From Saprolegnia diclina VS20 (Eukaryota > Oomycota > Saprolegniomycetes > Saprolegniales > Saprolegniaceae): a DNA stretch of 59,252 nucleotides. Below, one piece after another: positions 22,368 through 31,379 of this stretch. The position numbers were made by a program, and so were the translations under genes. Where the stretch lies: assembly GCF_000281045.1 (NCBI RefSeq), contig NW_008246097.1, forward strand, positions 101,535-160,786, in the 5' to 3' direction. How positions within the stretch are numbered: the first letter of the stretch is position 1; the number at the start of each line of letters is the position of its first letter. The notes below the pieces were generated by a model. That model saw only the letters and a list, made by a program, of their open reading frames with translations, ran no database searches and was not told where the DNA came from.

Positions 22368-23194
22368 GGCTCCCGCGCTGGGTCGGAGCAACCCAGCTGG
22401 ACTTGAAGTACACCTATTTCCGGTGCTAATTGCATTACGAGTTCAAACCTGCCTGATCAGAGAGGCGCGACGGCCGTAATGTGCGGCTGTCGACTCGACA
22501 GGCAGCCGCAGATTCTGCAGCAATGGTTGGGCGATTCTCCCTTCTTGGCCCTTTCTATAGCGAATACGTCGTCGTTGGCCACATAGAGACTCTGTTCGAC
22601 GGTGGCCGTCGTGGCCATTACCACCTCAACACCACGTGTTTCCACGCAGCTTCATGGCGCGTCTGAGTCAAACGACTGGTGCCTAGCTGCAGCACGACGA
22701 ATCTCGGGCCGCTGACGACGCCTTAGCTTAGATTTTGCCCGTCTTTTGCGTCGCGCCACGAGGGGTGGGTTGATGGACGTGGATGCAGCCGCGTCCGCTC
22801 GACCCACGAAGATTCGCAGACGAATCTGCCGCTGCGGAATGACCAGCGTGACGTGGGACGACCGATCGTCCACGGTACATCTGAGCCATTGAAATGCATG
22901 CAAATCCATACACAGTGCAAGTGTAAAAGTTTGCACTACAAAAACCAAGTGTCTTTTGCGTGCATTCACCAGATGCCATGACGCACGCGCTTGGATTCCA
23001 TCTGGGCCGCCGGTTGCAAGGTTGTCAACGGACGATCTTGGGTCCCATAGTGTATACACATCACACTCGGCGTAGGATGTGCATATGTGGTGCGATAGCC
23101 ACGAGCTTCTCGTGTGTTATGAAGGTATACAGCTGGCGCGCCATCTGTAGCAACACTTCAAGATCGACGGCCAGCATTTGTTCATTTGTTGCTG
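22368..23194. other. Intergenic between divergent nucleases B and C
   Basis: This is the centre of the nuclease array. At 22914-22937 an inverted repeat AGTGCAA / TTGCACT with a 10-nt spacer is visible. No gene seen. The in-frame codons upstream of copy C's ATG (from 22960) have no secretory or family character and I treat them as non-coding. Confidence 0.5.
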
Positions 23195-23213
23195 GCTCAC
23201 TTTGCTTTTTCTC
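23195..23213 (+). promoter_or_regulatory. Inr-FPR core promoter of nuclease C
   Basis: GCTCACTTTGCTTTTTCTC matches the oomycete initiator plus T-rich flanking element. The A of TCA (23199) is 25 nt upstream of the ATG at 23224, which supports that start over in-frame ATGs further upstream. Confidence 0.65.
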
Positions 23214-23223
23214 ACCCACCACG

Positions 23224-24258
23224 ATGAAGACGACGTTGACGACCCTCGCCGTACTCGCGGCGACGACCCACGGCTACTGGGACCAGACGCACATGATCAC
23301 GACGCAGATTGCGACGCAGCTCATGCCCGCCGAGGACCTCCGCTATGTGAACGCGCTCCTCTCGACGTGGAACGCTGACTTCCCCAACACGGGCGATGCC
23401 ACGACCGCGACCATCTGGGCCGACCTCGTCAAGTGCGACTCGGTCGTCTCGACGTTCTGCCCGTCGCCGGCGCACCCGTCGGCGCACAACCAGGACGACT
23501 GGCACTACACCGACCTCCCGCTCAACGTCGACGGCACCGACTACATGGGCTTGACGTCCAAGGACGTGGCCAAGCTCATTGCGCTCTCGCCGGACGGTAG
23601 CGCGCTTACGGTCCTCCCCAAGGCCCTCAACACGTTCAAGACGACGCAGTCGACGTGGGCGGCCAACTTTGCGCTCCGCTACATCCTCCACATCTTCACG
23701 GACCTCCACCAGCCGTGCCATGCGTCGACGGGCGTCTCGCCCAAGTGGCCCGGTGGCGACGTTGGTGGCAACAAGTACAAGTTCCGCGCCACGTGCGACG
23801 GCGCCGGCAACCTGCATGCGTACTGGGACTCGGTCGCCGGCAAGTACGGCTCGATCAACTGGAGCCCGAACATGACGGCCGACTCGCCCAACCGCCAGAC
23901 GATCAACGAGATTGCGCGCAGCCTCACTGCCACGTACGGCAACACGACGGACGTCGCCAACTTTGGCCAGTACGCCAACCTCCCGTTTGCCGACTTTGCC
24001 AAGTCCTTTGCGGGCCCGGCCCTCAACAGCGTCATGGCCACGTCGTACGACCTCGCGCGCTTCGTCACGTACAAGGGCATCGACCTGACGCTCGACGCCA
24101 GCGACAAGATCGCGTGCCCCGACGAGACCTACAAGAAGGCGACCATCGAGACGCTGGAACGCCAGGCGTATGTCGGCGGCGCGCGCCTTGCGGTGGTTCT
24201 GAGCCAAATCGCGCGCCAGATCAAGGCCTTGGGCCTCGTCACGCCCGGCGCGTGCTAA
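23224..24258 (+). CDS. Secreted S1/P1-type nuclease, copy C
   Basis: A single-exon gene of 344 residues. The signal peptide MKTTLTTLAVLAATTHG ends before YWDQTH. Metal motifs: YWDQTH, IWADLVKC, DWHYTDLP, LHIFTDLHQPCH and NLHAYWDSVAG. Position 1 is Tyr, and the usual Gly before the first His is Thr, so the N-terminal metal loop is the most divergent of the four. The rest resembles copy A (FTD motif, GGNKYKF, KALGL end). It is the first plus-strand copy, divergent from copy B. The expected role is extracellular degradation of single-stranded nucleic acid for phosphate and nucleoside supply, as known for the family. The C-terminal residues PGAC carry a free Cys that copy A also approximates (DGCGD). 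Confidence 0.93.
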   Translation: MKTTLTTLAVLAATTHGYWDQTHMITTQIATQLMPAEDLRYVNALLSTWNADFPNTGDATTATIWADLVKCDSVVSTFCPSPAHPSAHNQDDWHYTDLPLNVDGTDYMGLTSKDVAKLIALSPDGSALTVLPKALNTFKTTQSTWAANFALRYILHIFTDLHQPCHASTGVSPKWPGGDVGGNKYKFRATCDGAGNLHAYWDSVAGKYGSINWSPNMTADSPNRQTINEIARSLTATYGNTTDVANFGQYANLPFADFAKSFAGPALNSVMATSYDLARFVTYKGIDLTLDASDKIACPDETYKKATIETLERQAYVGGARLAVVLSQIARQIKALGLVTPGAC

Positions 24259-24940
24259 GCTGGACGCCACTTGTCTACACTGCACCGTAGAGGACTATAA
24301 TACATGGGCGTATATATGTTCGATGTGGATCAATGGAGCTGCTACAACACAGCGGCACACTGCGATCTTGGCATCGGTGCCGGACGAGTGCCATTTGAGC
24401 CAGGGACGATCAGCAACCGAACCTTGGTTGGCGGCCAAGTCGGGGCAGTTGCGCAGCGTAATAAGGAGCCAGAGGTGGACGGCGGTCTGAAATCAGATTC
24501 GAAGCAACTCTTTGATAGCCGCCTGTATATCGCGAAATCGCATGCCTCAGCTCACGCGGGATAGCGAAGCTGATAGCGCTCCTGATATGTCGACGTTATG
24601 GGTTGTTGCATACACCTCAACAAAGTTTGTTCCTATCTCGGCCTCCACAGAGCCCAACGCTTTGGATTCGCTTTGGCTAAAGACAGTCTTGTTCGCGTAC
24701 GTGTACGCAAAACGACGGGCGCACCGAGTGTGGGACTCTCACTGCTCGTCGTCATGACGTCGTTGTACTCTGAAGGTACTCGAGATGCGGTTCCATAGAC
24801 ACTGGGTACGACCAGCATCTCGCGTGCGATGTACTACACTGCACACCAGGTGCATGGACGACGCGCGATGCAATGACTTCAAGCCCTCAATGTCCAGATT
24901 CACAGAGTGATTAGTTACTATTTTACCAGACCCACCAATT
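24259..24940. other. Intergenic between nuclease C and nuclease D
   Basis: No gene seen. I found no convincing Inr-FPR match directly upstream of copy D. Confidence 0.5.
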
Positions 24941-25942
24941 ATGCGACTCACGACGCTGGCCGTGTATGCTACGACGACCGCCGTCGCCTTCTGGGACGCG
25001 GGCCACGAGACGGTCGCGGAGATTGCGACGCAGCTTTTGCCCAAGGACGACGTGGCGACTCTCAACTCGATTCTGAGCCGCTGGAACAGCCAGTTTCCCA
25101 ACACGGGCGAACTCACGACAGCGGCGATCTGGCCCGACCTGATCAAGTGCAGCTCCAAGGCGCCATACTGCCCGTCGCCGCTGCTGCCGTCGCTCTACTG
25201 GCTCGACGAATGGCACTACCTCGACTTGCCGCTCAACGTCAACGGCACTGATTGGCATGGCCTCACGTCCAAGGACGGCGACAAGCTCATCGCGGCGTCG
25301 ATCGGCGGCAAGGCCATCGACACGCTCAACAACGCACTCTCGACCTTTGGCAAAACAGGCTCCAACTGGTCGGCCAACTTGATGCTGCGGTTCCTTCTGC
25401 ACACGTTTGGCGACGTGCACCAGCCGCTTCACACGGTGGCTGGTATCTCGGCCGATTTTCCCAACGGCGACAACGGCGGCAACAGCTACCAGTTTGCGCA
25501 GCCGTGCAACGCGGGTTCCAACCTCCACGGAATCTGGGACAGCGGTGCCAACTTGTACCCGGTCAACTGGAGCCCCAACGTCAACGACCCGAACCGGCTG
25601 GAGATCACGAAGAACGCGACGGCGCTCATCGCCAAGTTCCAGGGCCAGCCCGATGCGCTCAACTTTGCGCAGTTTGCGGGGCTGTCGTACCCGGACTTTC
25701 TCAAAGCGATGAAGAAGACGGGGATCCCGTCCGTCTTTTTCGAGTCGTACGACCTTGCCCGCTCCGTCGTCTACAAGGGCATTGATTTGACCGTCAGTAA
25801 CGGCAAGGTGCCGTGCCCGACGCCCGAGTACCAGGCCAAGCTCCTCGCAACGTTCGAGCAGCGCGTGTACACGGCCGGCTCGCGCCTCGCGGTGATTTTG
25901 AGCCAAGTCGCCAAGCAACTCCGGTCCGCCACGCTCTTGTAA
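24941..25942 (+). CDS. Secreted S1/P1-type nuclease, copy D
   Basis: A single-exon gene of 333 residues. The signal peptide MRLTTLAVYATTTAVA is short, with an AVA cleavage site leaving FWDAGH. Metal motifs: FWDAGH, IWPDLIKC, EWHYLDLP, LHTFGDVHQPLH and NLHGIWDSGANLY, where Gly replaces Ala after the His. It is the close partner of copy B: they share GKTGSNWSAN, HTVAGISADFP, YQFAQPC, PNRxEITKNATALI and the SATLL end. Copies A and B lie on the minus strand and C and D on the plus strand, with A resembling C and B resembling D. The same extracellular nuclease function is expected. Confidence 0.93.
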   Translation: MRLTTLAVYATTTAVAFWDAGHETVAEIATQLLPKDDVATLNSILSRWNSQFPNTGELTTAAIWPDLIKCSSKAPYCPSPLLPSLYWLDEWHYLDLPLNVNGTDWHGLTSKDGDKLIAASIGGKAIDTLNNALSTFGKTGSNWSANLMLRFLLHTFGDVHQPLHTVAGISADFPNGDNGGNSYQFAQPCNAGSNLHGIWDSGANLYPVNWSPNVNDPNRLEITKNATALIAKFQGQPDALNFAQFAGLSYPDFLKAMKKTGIPSVFFESYDLARSVVYKGIDLTVSNGKVPCPTPEYQAKLLATFEQRVYTAGSRLAVILSQVAKQLRSATLL

Positions 25943-26250
25943 GCCAAATAAGGATCGTCAAGGTCATCGGATATACGCAAAGAACTCGAAACATTGATAT
26001 TTCGGCTGCGCATTTGTCATCGATACGGTTGGCATCGCATAGCCTCTTGCAATACGCTGCAACAAGCTACGACTCCTCGGATTCGAGAGGGTCGACACAA
26101 GCTCACAGCGTACTAGAGTGTGACGGGACTGCGCATGTACCTCCGAAAGAGGGCCAATTATTGCCATAAAATTGGGATTTTGTCCGCTTACGGCGTTCCC
26201 ACCCCCGTCTAGTTTCATTTGCGCAGCCGTTTCAGCAACGATGATCCGCG
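25943..26250. other. Intergenic, no gene seen
   Basis: Between nuclease D and the TPR gene. TTTCATTTGCGCAGCCGTTTC at about 26214-26233 contains an initiator-like TCATTTG, some 30 nt before the TPR start. Confidence 0.4.
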
Positions 26251-27649
26251 ATGGCAAGCCGCTCGTGCCCCCCGTGTAGGCTACGACCCCATTTACTTAA
26301 TTAAAGGACTTGGAGCTAGAGACTTTCACGCGCCGTCGCAGGTTGACGAAGGGTCCCAGCTGGCCGAGGCGACGCCGCAAATCGACTTGCCCCAGCGCAT
26401 GGACGCCCCCCTCGTCGTGAGTGCACCCCTATTCGCTAGCCAGAGAAAGCGTGCTCTCTAGATGAACACGCCCGAGCGCCTACCGAGCATGACGCGGGAC
26501 GCACGGGTGCGGCAGCTCGTCTTCTCCGTTCGGTCGATCGCCAAGCGCAAGTACGAGCGCACGCACAGCATTCCGCTGCCCCCCGAGACGATCAACTTGG
26601 ACCAGCCGCTCGAGACTGCCCACGACTCGAAGCGCCTCAAGGACTATGCCATGCTCGTCCGTCCTCTTTTTCAAAATGCTAGTTTGAAGTGGTATCGCAA
26701 ACGTGTAGGCAGCATCGAGCAAGCGCGCAGGGCGGACCGATGCCGAAGCGACAGCTTATTTTGCGTACACTATCGTCCTTGCATCGGGTGTGTACAATAT
26801 TGTCTGTAGCATGGGTGTCATCCACGACAACGTCGACGAGTTTGAGCGTGCGATCGACATGTACAAGAAGGCATTGGCGCTGCTCAAGGACTCGGACAAA
26901 CTGGCGTTCCAAGGCCTCGTGCATTCGTGCATTGGTGTCGACTACCAAGTATGACAGATCATTGCTGCATCGTATGGGCAATGCCACAGCGTAGCTCCTC
27001 GCGTCGGGGCACACGGCGTACACGGGCCGGTTCTTAGCGCCCGAGAGCCCCGAGCTGGAGCAAGCGCTCATGTTTCATCAAAACCACCTCGACCTCAACA
27101 TGGACGACGCCGGCACGTTTGTATCTTACACAAACCTTGGCTTGACGCTCGGGAGCCTCGGGCGCGTACGTACGAACGGGCGACTACGACCTCACTGTTT
27201 CTAGTTTGTGGACGCGGCAAAACACCACCAAGAAGCTCTGCGTCTTGCGATTCGGCTCAACAGCGCCTATGGCCAAAGCATCGCCGTGGGCAACCTCGGG
27301 CTTCTCGCAAGCCGCCAAGTCGGTTACCCCTTCCTCGACACCCCACGAGAAATATACGATGTAGGGCGACGTGGCCACGGCCCGCGCGTGCATGGACCAG
27401 CACCTCCAGCTCATCCAGACGGTCCAAGACCGGTCGGCCGAAGTGAACGCGTGGATGCAGCTCGGGTTCCTCGCAACGCGCGAGCTCAAGCACGACAACG
27501 CCGCGCGGTACTTTGAACAGGCGTACCAACTCGCCAAAGACCTCCGCGAGATCGGCATGATGAAGCAAGCGAGCTGCTACCTCGGCATTGCGCGCGGCTG
27601 CGTGCACATGCATACGTTCTTTGCGCGTCTGCAGCCCACAGCGTTGTGA
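26251..27649 (+). CDS. TPR protein, TTC29-like (axonemal), 8 exons
   Basis: Exons 26251-26273 and 26320-26416 join in phase to a third starting at 26462, followed by five more to TGA at 27649, for about 350 residues. The very short first exon is chosen because only the ATG at 26251 gives the right phase; the ATG at 26241 does not. TPR helices are clear: MGVIHDNVDEFERAIDMYKKA, GLVHSCIGVDYQ, SYTNLGLTLGSLGRFVDAAKHH, AVGNLGLLASRQGDVATARA, and MQLGFLATRELKHDNAARYFEQA. The spacing and the 'MGxIxDNxDEFxxAIxxY' start resemble TTC29, a flagellar axoneme protein linked to dynein arms or intraflagellar transport. The family assignment is from memory. It fits an organism with flagellated zoospores. The gene converges on the next one with 62 nt between stops. 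Confidence 0.7.
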
Positions 27650-27711
27650 GCGACCGCGTCCGGAACACAAATATGTTCATTTGAAGATAACGACAGTGGA
27701 GAATATTGTCA

Positions 27712-28440
27712 TTAGTTGGCGGCGAGTGCTTGGCGCAACGCATCAATGCGCTTGAGGTGGGTGTCGTTGATGGCGCCGACGATCTGCTTGCGCACGATAC
27801 GCACGTCGTCGTCGCCGCGGATCGATGCATCGAGGTACCCGAGCACCTACACGAGAGACATGATGTAGCGGTGTCACAAGAGGGGGAGACAACGTACAGC
27901 TTCAAACTCGAATTCGAGGCCGCCGGCGCGCTGTTCCAGCTGCGCCTTGGTGGGCCGCGACGTTGTTCGGCGTGGCGCGGGCGGTGCCTCATCAGTATCG
28001 CGGTCGAGACGCTCCAGCTCTGCGTCGACATCGAAAGAATCCCACTTTGTCTTGAGCTTTCTCCCTGTCGAGTCGAAATGGTAATCTAAACCAGCATGAG
28101 AGACGCGCCGCCGACGACGGTTGTTACAAGAATTCAGGCTGCCATCGTCGACGGCGGCTTCTTCGGCCGGCGGTGCTAGGAACGCCTTGACGTCCACCTC
28201 GAGTGCGTCGAGCTTGGAGCGCACGGCGTCGACGATGGTCTGCACCTCGTCCAGCAGCTGCAGCGCCTTCTTCTTCTGCTGCACATGCCTACGCGAGCGC
28301 ATACGTGGGCCATTGCAGGAGCAGCGAGCGATTGTCGCGTACGCTGGCTCGGTCGTCGCGCGGTACACGACGTACGAGAGGGCGGCGATGCTGGTGACGA
28401 CGGCCGGGAGGTGCCACCACGGGCTCGGACTCGGTCGCAT
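27712..28440 (-). CDS. Membrane-anchored BAG-domain-like protein, 2 or 3 exons
   Basis: Exons 28440-27898 and 27846-27712 give 225 residues. A further in-frame 54-nt stretch (about 28343-28290) has intron-like ends, GTACGC to GTAG, and may be spliced out. Residues 8-26 form a likely membrane helix (WHLPAVVTSIAALSYVVY). A helix follows (KKKALQLLDEVQTIVDAVRSK), then LDALEVDVKAFL, a charged linker, and a C-terminal pair of helices (FEFEAVLGYLDASIRG, VRIVRKQIVGAINDTHLKRI). The helix order with the VR-x-x-RKQ-V segment resembles the Hsp70-binding BAG domain, interrupted by a linker. If so, it would be a nucleotide-exchange co-chaperone on a membrane. This match is by eye only; a plain coiled-coil protein is the alternative. 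Confidence 0.6.
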
Positions 28441-28470
28441 GCTGCGCAAAATGGCCTGGCTAAAGCGACG

Positions 28471-28530
28471 CCAATCACACGGACCAATCAGCGTAGCGCA
28501 TACTGGGCCAAAGACGTGCATTTCGACCAA
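28471..28530 (+). promoter_or_regulatory. Cluster of three CCAAT boxes upstream of the BAG-like gene
   Basis: CCAATCA occurs at 28471 and 28484 and CCAAT again at about 28526, that is 30-90 nt upstream of the start at 28440. The close spacing suggests binding by an NF-Y-type factor. Confidence 0.45.
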
Positions 28531-29280
28531 TGGAACTGCGATGCGTTATGGACGCGCCACGTCATGCATCTCGCGACTTGCTGGCGTCAACAGCAAGGGC
28601 GTGGCAGAAGCGCAAGGCAAGGTAGCGTTGGCAACGCAGTCACGTCTGCCTCTCGCAGTACTTGGTGCCAGTGCGGGTAGACGTCTTGAGCAATCGTTGT
28701 GGACGAGCAGGGCATCGCAACATCAGGCTATGCCTCACATCATCGGCCAAGACTTGTAGAAGTAGCTTTGGCACGCAGCGCCAACACCAAAGTCGACAGC
28801 ACGATACATGAACGTCGTCGTCATACGTGTCGCCATCGGTATCGGGCGCAACGACCTTGGACTAGATGTCTTGCCCGCTCGCGACTCCGGCTGCCGAGAC
28901 ATCCTGATTCTGGGTGCATCTACTAGTATAGTATAGCTTGTATGATAGTTGCTGCTTGGCCCGGCTTGGCTCTCTGCGGCGAACGTCTTGCAGGGAGCGC
29001 TGACGTGCGCTGCAGCTTCACGGTCGGTGAGCCCAACATGCTTGACCATGCGCACGTGCGTTCGCGCGCACTTGAAGTTCTAGAACATTGGAGAAGCTCC
29101 GATCTCGTATTTTTGTGGCGAGAGGCGAAATAAAATGACGGAAAATAATTTGCACATAGTTAAACCAAATGGAAAGGAGTGGCGCTGTATTTTATTTGAG
29201 GCGAGCTTTGTATCGCGCCGTTTGTGGGGCCCATTTTCCGAAAAAAGATATTTCCCCCAGAGGACACCAAGACAGACGCC
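28531..29280. other. Intergenic, no gene seen
   Basis: No frame here has recognisable content or splice-linked continuity. It lies between two divergently transcribed genes. Confidence 0.5.
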
Positions 29281-30713
29281 ATGTCGATCAAGCTCTTCAT
29301 CAAGAACGAGGTAGACGCCCATGAGGCCATGGCGCGAGAGGCCCTCATGCGTATGCTGCTACGTAGATCCACTCGATCCAGCTCCAGTTCGACGTGAACG
29401 ATAGCATTGCCGCCGTCAAGGTGCGTCGATCGATGCCCATCATGCGGCTTACCGGTGCGTGTAGGCTGCATACCAGAAGAGCGGCAAGGTGCAAGGCCGC
29501 TTGGACTACATTGTGCTGCTTCATCGCGGCAAGGAGCTCCAGGACGAAAAGTCGATCGCCGAGCATGGCATCAACGACGGCGCGATCTTGGTCCACATTG
29601 AGACCTTGCACGAGCCGTTCCGGCCCGTCAACTACGCGGTCCTCGCCGATGCCATCAAACAGCGCCACTTGCACGAACAAGCCAACCTCAAGATGATGCA
29701 GCAAGGTACGCAGGTCCATGATTCTCTTGCACTCAGCTCTTTCCTGCATTAGACAATATTTGGGCCGCGGGCGAAGGCAGGATGCACGGGCAAGCGAGTC
29801 GGCGCTCATCGTGGTGTAGATGGCACGATGCATCACTTGGGCTTTGACAAGAGCATCATCTCGCGGTCGTCGCCGAAGAGCACGCCGTTGCCGCGCCAAA
29901 AGAGTATGTCCTTATTCTGCTCCAAGGTGACTAAGATCGTTCCCTGCACAGGCTCGGGCCGCACGTTCTTCAACCAAGTGTCAGTGCTCGTCAACGGCTG
30001 CAGCTACCACGTTTTGCCCAGGTAGCGACAAAGTAGTACGTCCCCTGGCCTCATTTCTCTTGAGTAGCATGGAAGGTCGCTGGAATGGCGAGCTCGAGTC
30101 GATTCCGTCGCAAGACGAAGGCACGCAAGTGTGCTCGTGCGAACTCACGTTCCGCGAGGAAGGTATCACGAAGCGTCCCCCATTCCCGCGTACTCATGGG
30201 CACAGAAGGCGTGTGGAACCTGCGCCAGATGCGCACGTCAATCAGCGGTCTCACAACGACGCAGCACTTGTGGATCAAGCCCGCGGCCGACGGCGTCCTC
30301 AAGGTAGAGTCGGATCGGCCTCTTTTGCGCGTGTGGCTGAGTTTATTGCTAGCTCGAGACGGACGACCCGTCGTTGCGCGGCAGCGACATTACGATGCGC
30401 GAAGTGGGTGCCAACATTTTGATCATCACGGCGACCTCCAAGCGCACAGGTAACACATCAACACTCGTCGTTCTTGCCTCATGCGTGGTCGGGCAGGTCG
30501 CCCGGTCATGGTGGAGACCATCACGTCCATCGACAGCACCCGCCGCCTCCGCACGGTCCAGCGCTTTGATGAGACGGGCGGCTTCCGCTTTGTCTACGTC
30601 ATGAACGAACGACGGTACGACCGGCTTCTGTCACGCATGCCGGCTCACGCCATAAGGGTAGGGTCGTCGACGCCGTCTCGGGGGCCATGGAGCGCTACGA
30701 CCCCAATTTTTAA
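29281..30713 (+). CDS. Protein with N-terminal ubiquitin-like domain and a beta-rich C-terminal domain, 10 exons
   Basis: Ten exons join in phase to about 312 residues ending at TAA 30713. The first exon is 29281-29310. The third intron (29706 to 29821) is 116 nt, more than twice the local norm. Residues 1-90 form a ubiquitin-like fold: MSIKLFIKNE, IQLQFDVNDSIAAVK, YIVLLHRGKELQDEKSI and GINDGAILVHIE. The rest starts with a GRWNGELE strand and continues as alternating beta strands (VWNLRQMRTSI, QHLWIKPAADG, ANILIITATS, RLRTVQRFDETG, FRFVYVMNER), which looks like a lipocalin-type barrel. The UBL call is firm; the barrel is inference. No Gly-Gly end is present after the UBL, so it is not a conjugated modifier. 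Confidence 0.75.
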
Positions 30714-30769
30714 GACGTTCTATCTGCATAACAGCCAAACAATGAACCGAGTGTGTTGATATGACGAGG

Positions 30770-31117
30770 CTACGTGCGGGCCATGACGTGCGACTTGATG
30801 TCGTTGATGTAGTTCATGCTGTAGCTGCCGCGCCGACGCAGCTCGCTGCGGAACGACGTGGGCACGATGGGCGTTGGGTTGCTCGCATCGTTCTTCTGGC
30901 TCTCGCCTCGCTCATGGGTCGCGATCGCAAGCAGTGGCAGCAAGAGGAGCAGGTAGAGCCCCGCGAGCACGAGCAGGCCCGCGGCCACGTAGCCCTTGTG
31001 GGGCATGGGCAGGCTGTACACCTCGAGCGCGAACATGCGGATGTGCAGGCCGAGGTCAATGCGCCCGCCCAGGTAGCCAAAGCTCACGAGGACGAGGGCG
31101 ACGAGCGGGTTGATCAT
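30770..31117 (-). CDS. Small two-helix membrane protein, unknown
   Basis: A single-exon frame of 115 residues. Two hydrophobic helices (ALVLVSFGYLGG and AGLLVLAGLYLLLLLPLLAI) are joined by a short polar loop. The C-terminal 45 residues are polar and basic. I recognise no family. It converges on the ubiquitin-like gene with 56 nt between stops and is followed on the same strand, upstream, by the second exchanger gene. Confidence 0.55.
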   Translation of the reverse strand: MINPLVALVLVSFGYLGGRIDLGLHIRMFALEVYSLPMPHKGYVAAGLLVLAGLYLLLLLPLLAIATHERGESQKNDASNPTPIVPTSFRSELRRRGSYSMNYINDIKSHVMART

Positions 31118-31379
31118 CGCCGTCTCGGTGTGTGGTCCGAGGCCGGCTATCCGGATTTCAATCGCAACCGGACGCCGACATTTTCGTCAATTGTGCCGGA
31201 AAGTAAAATTAAATTTAAAAATTAAATTGCTTTTGCATTGCAATTGCTCGTGCGAATCGCCAATTGCATCGACTAACTAAAGAGTCAAGTAGTAAAACAG
31301 TAGACAGTAGAGCGCAAGAAAGATGGGTTCGATCCCCATTTGAGTGCTTTAGTTCCTTCTGTACATATGTACAAAGTGT

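Noticed and set aside
22960-23223. Longer N-terminus for nuclease C from an upstream in-frame ATG
   Set aside because: The extra 88 codons are not family-like, would hide the signal peptide, and contain the core promoter.
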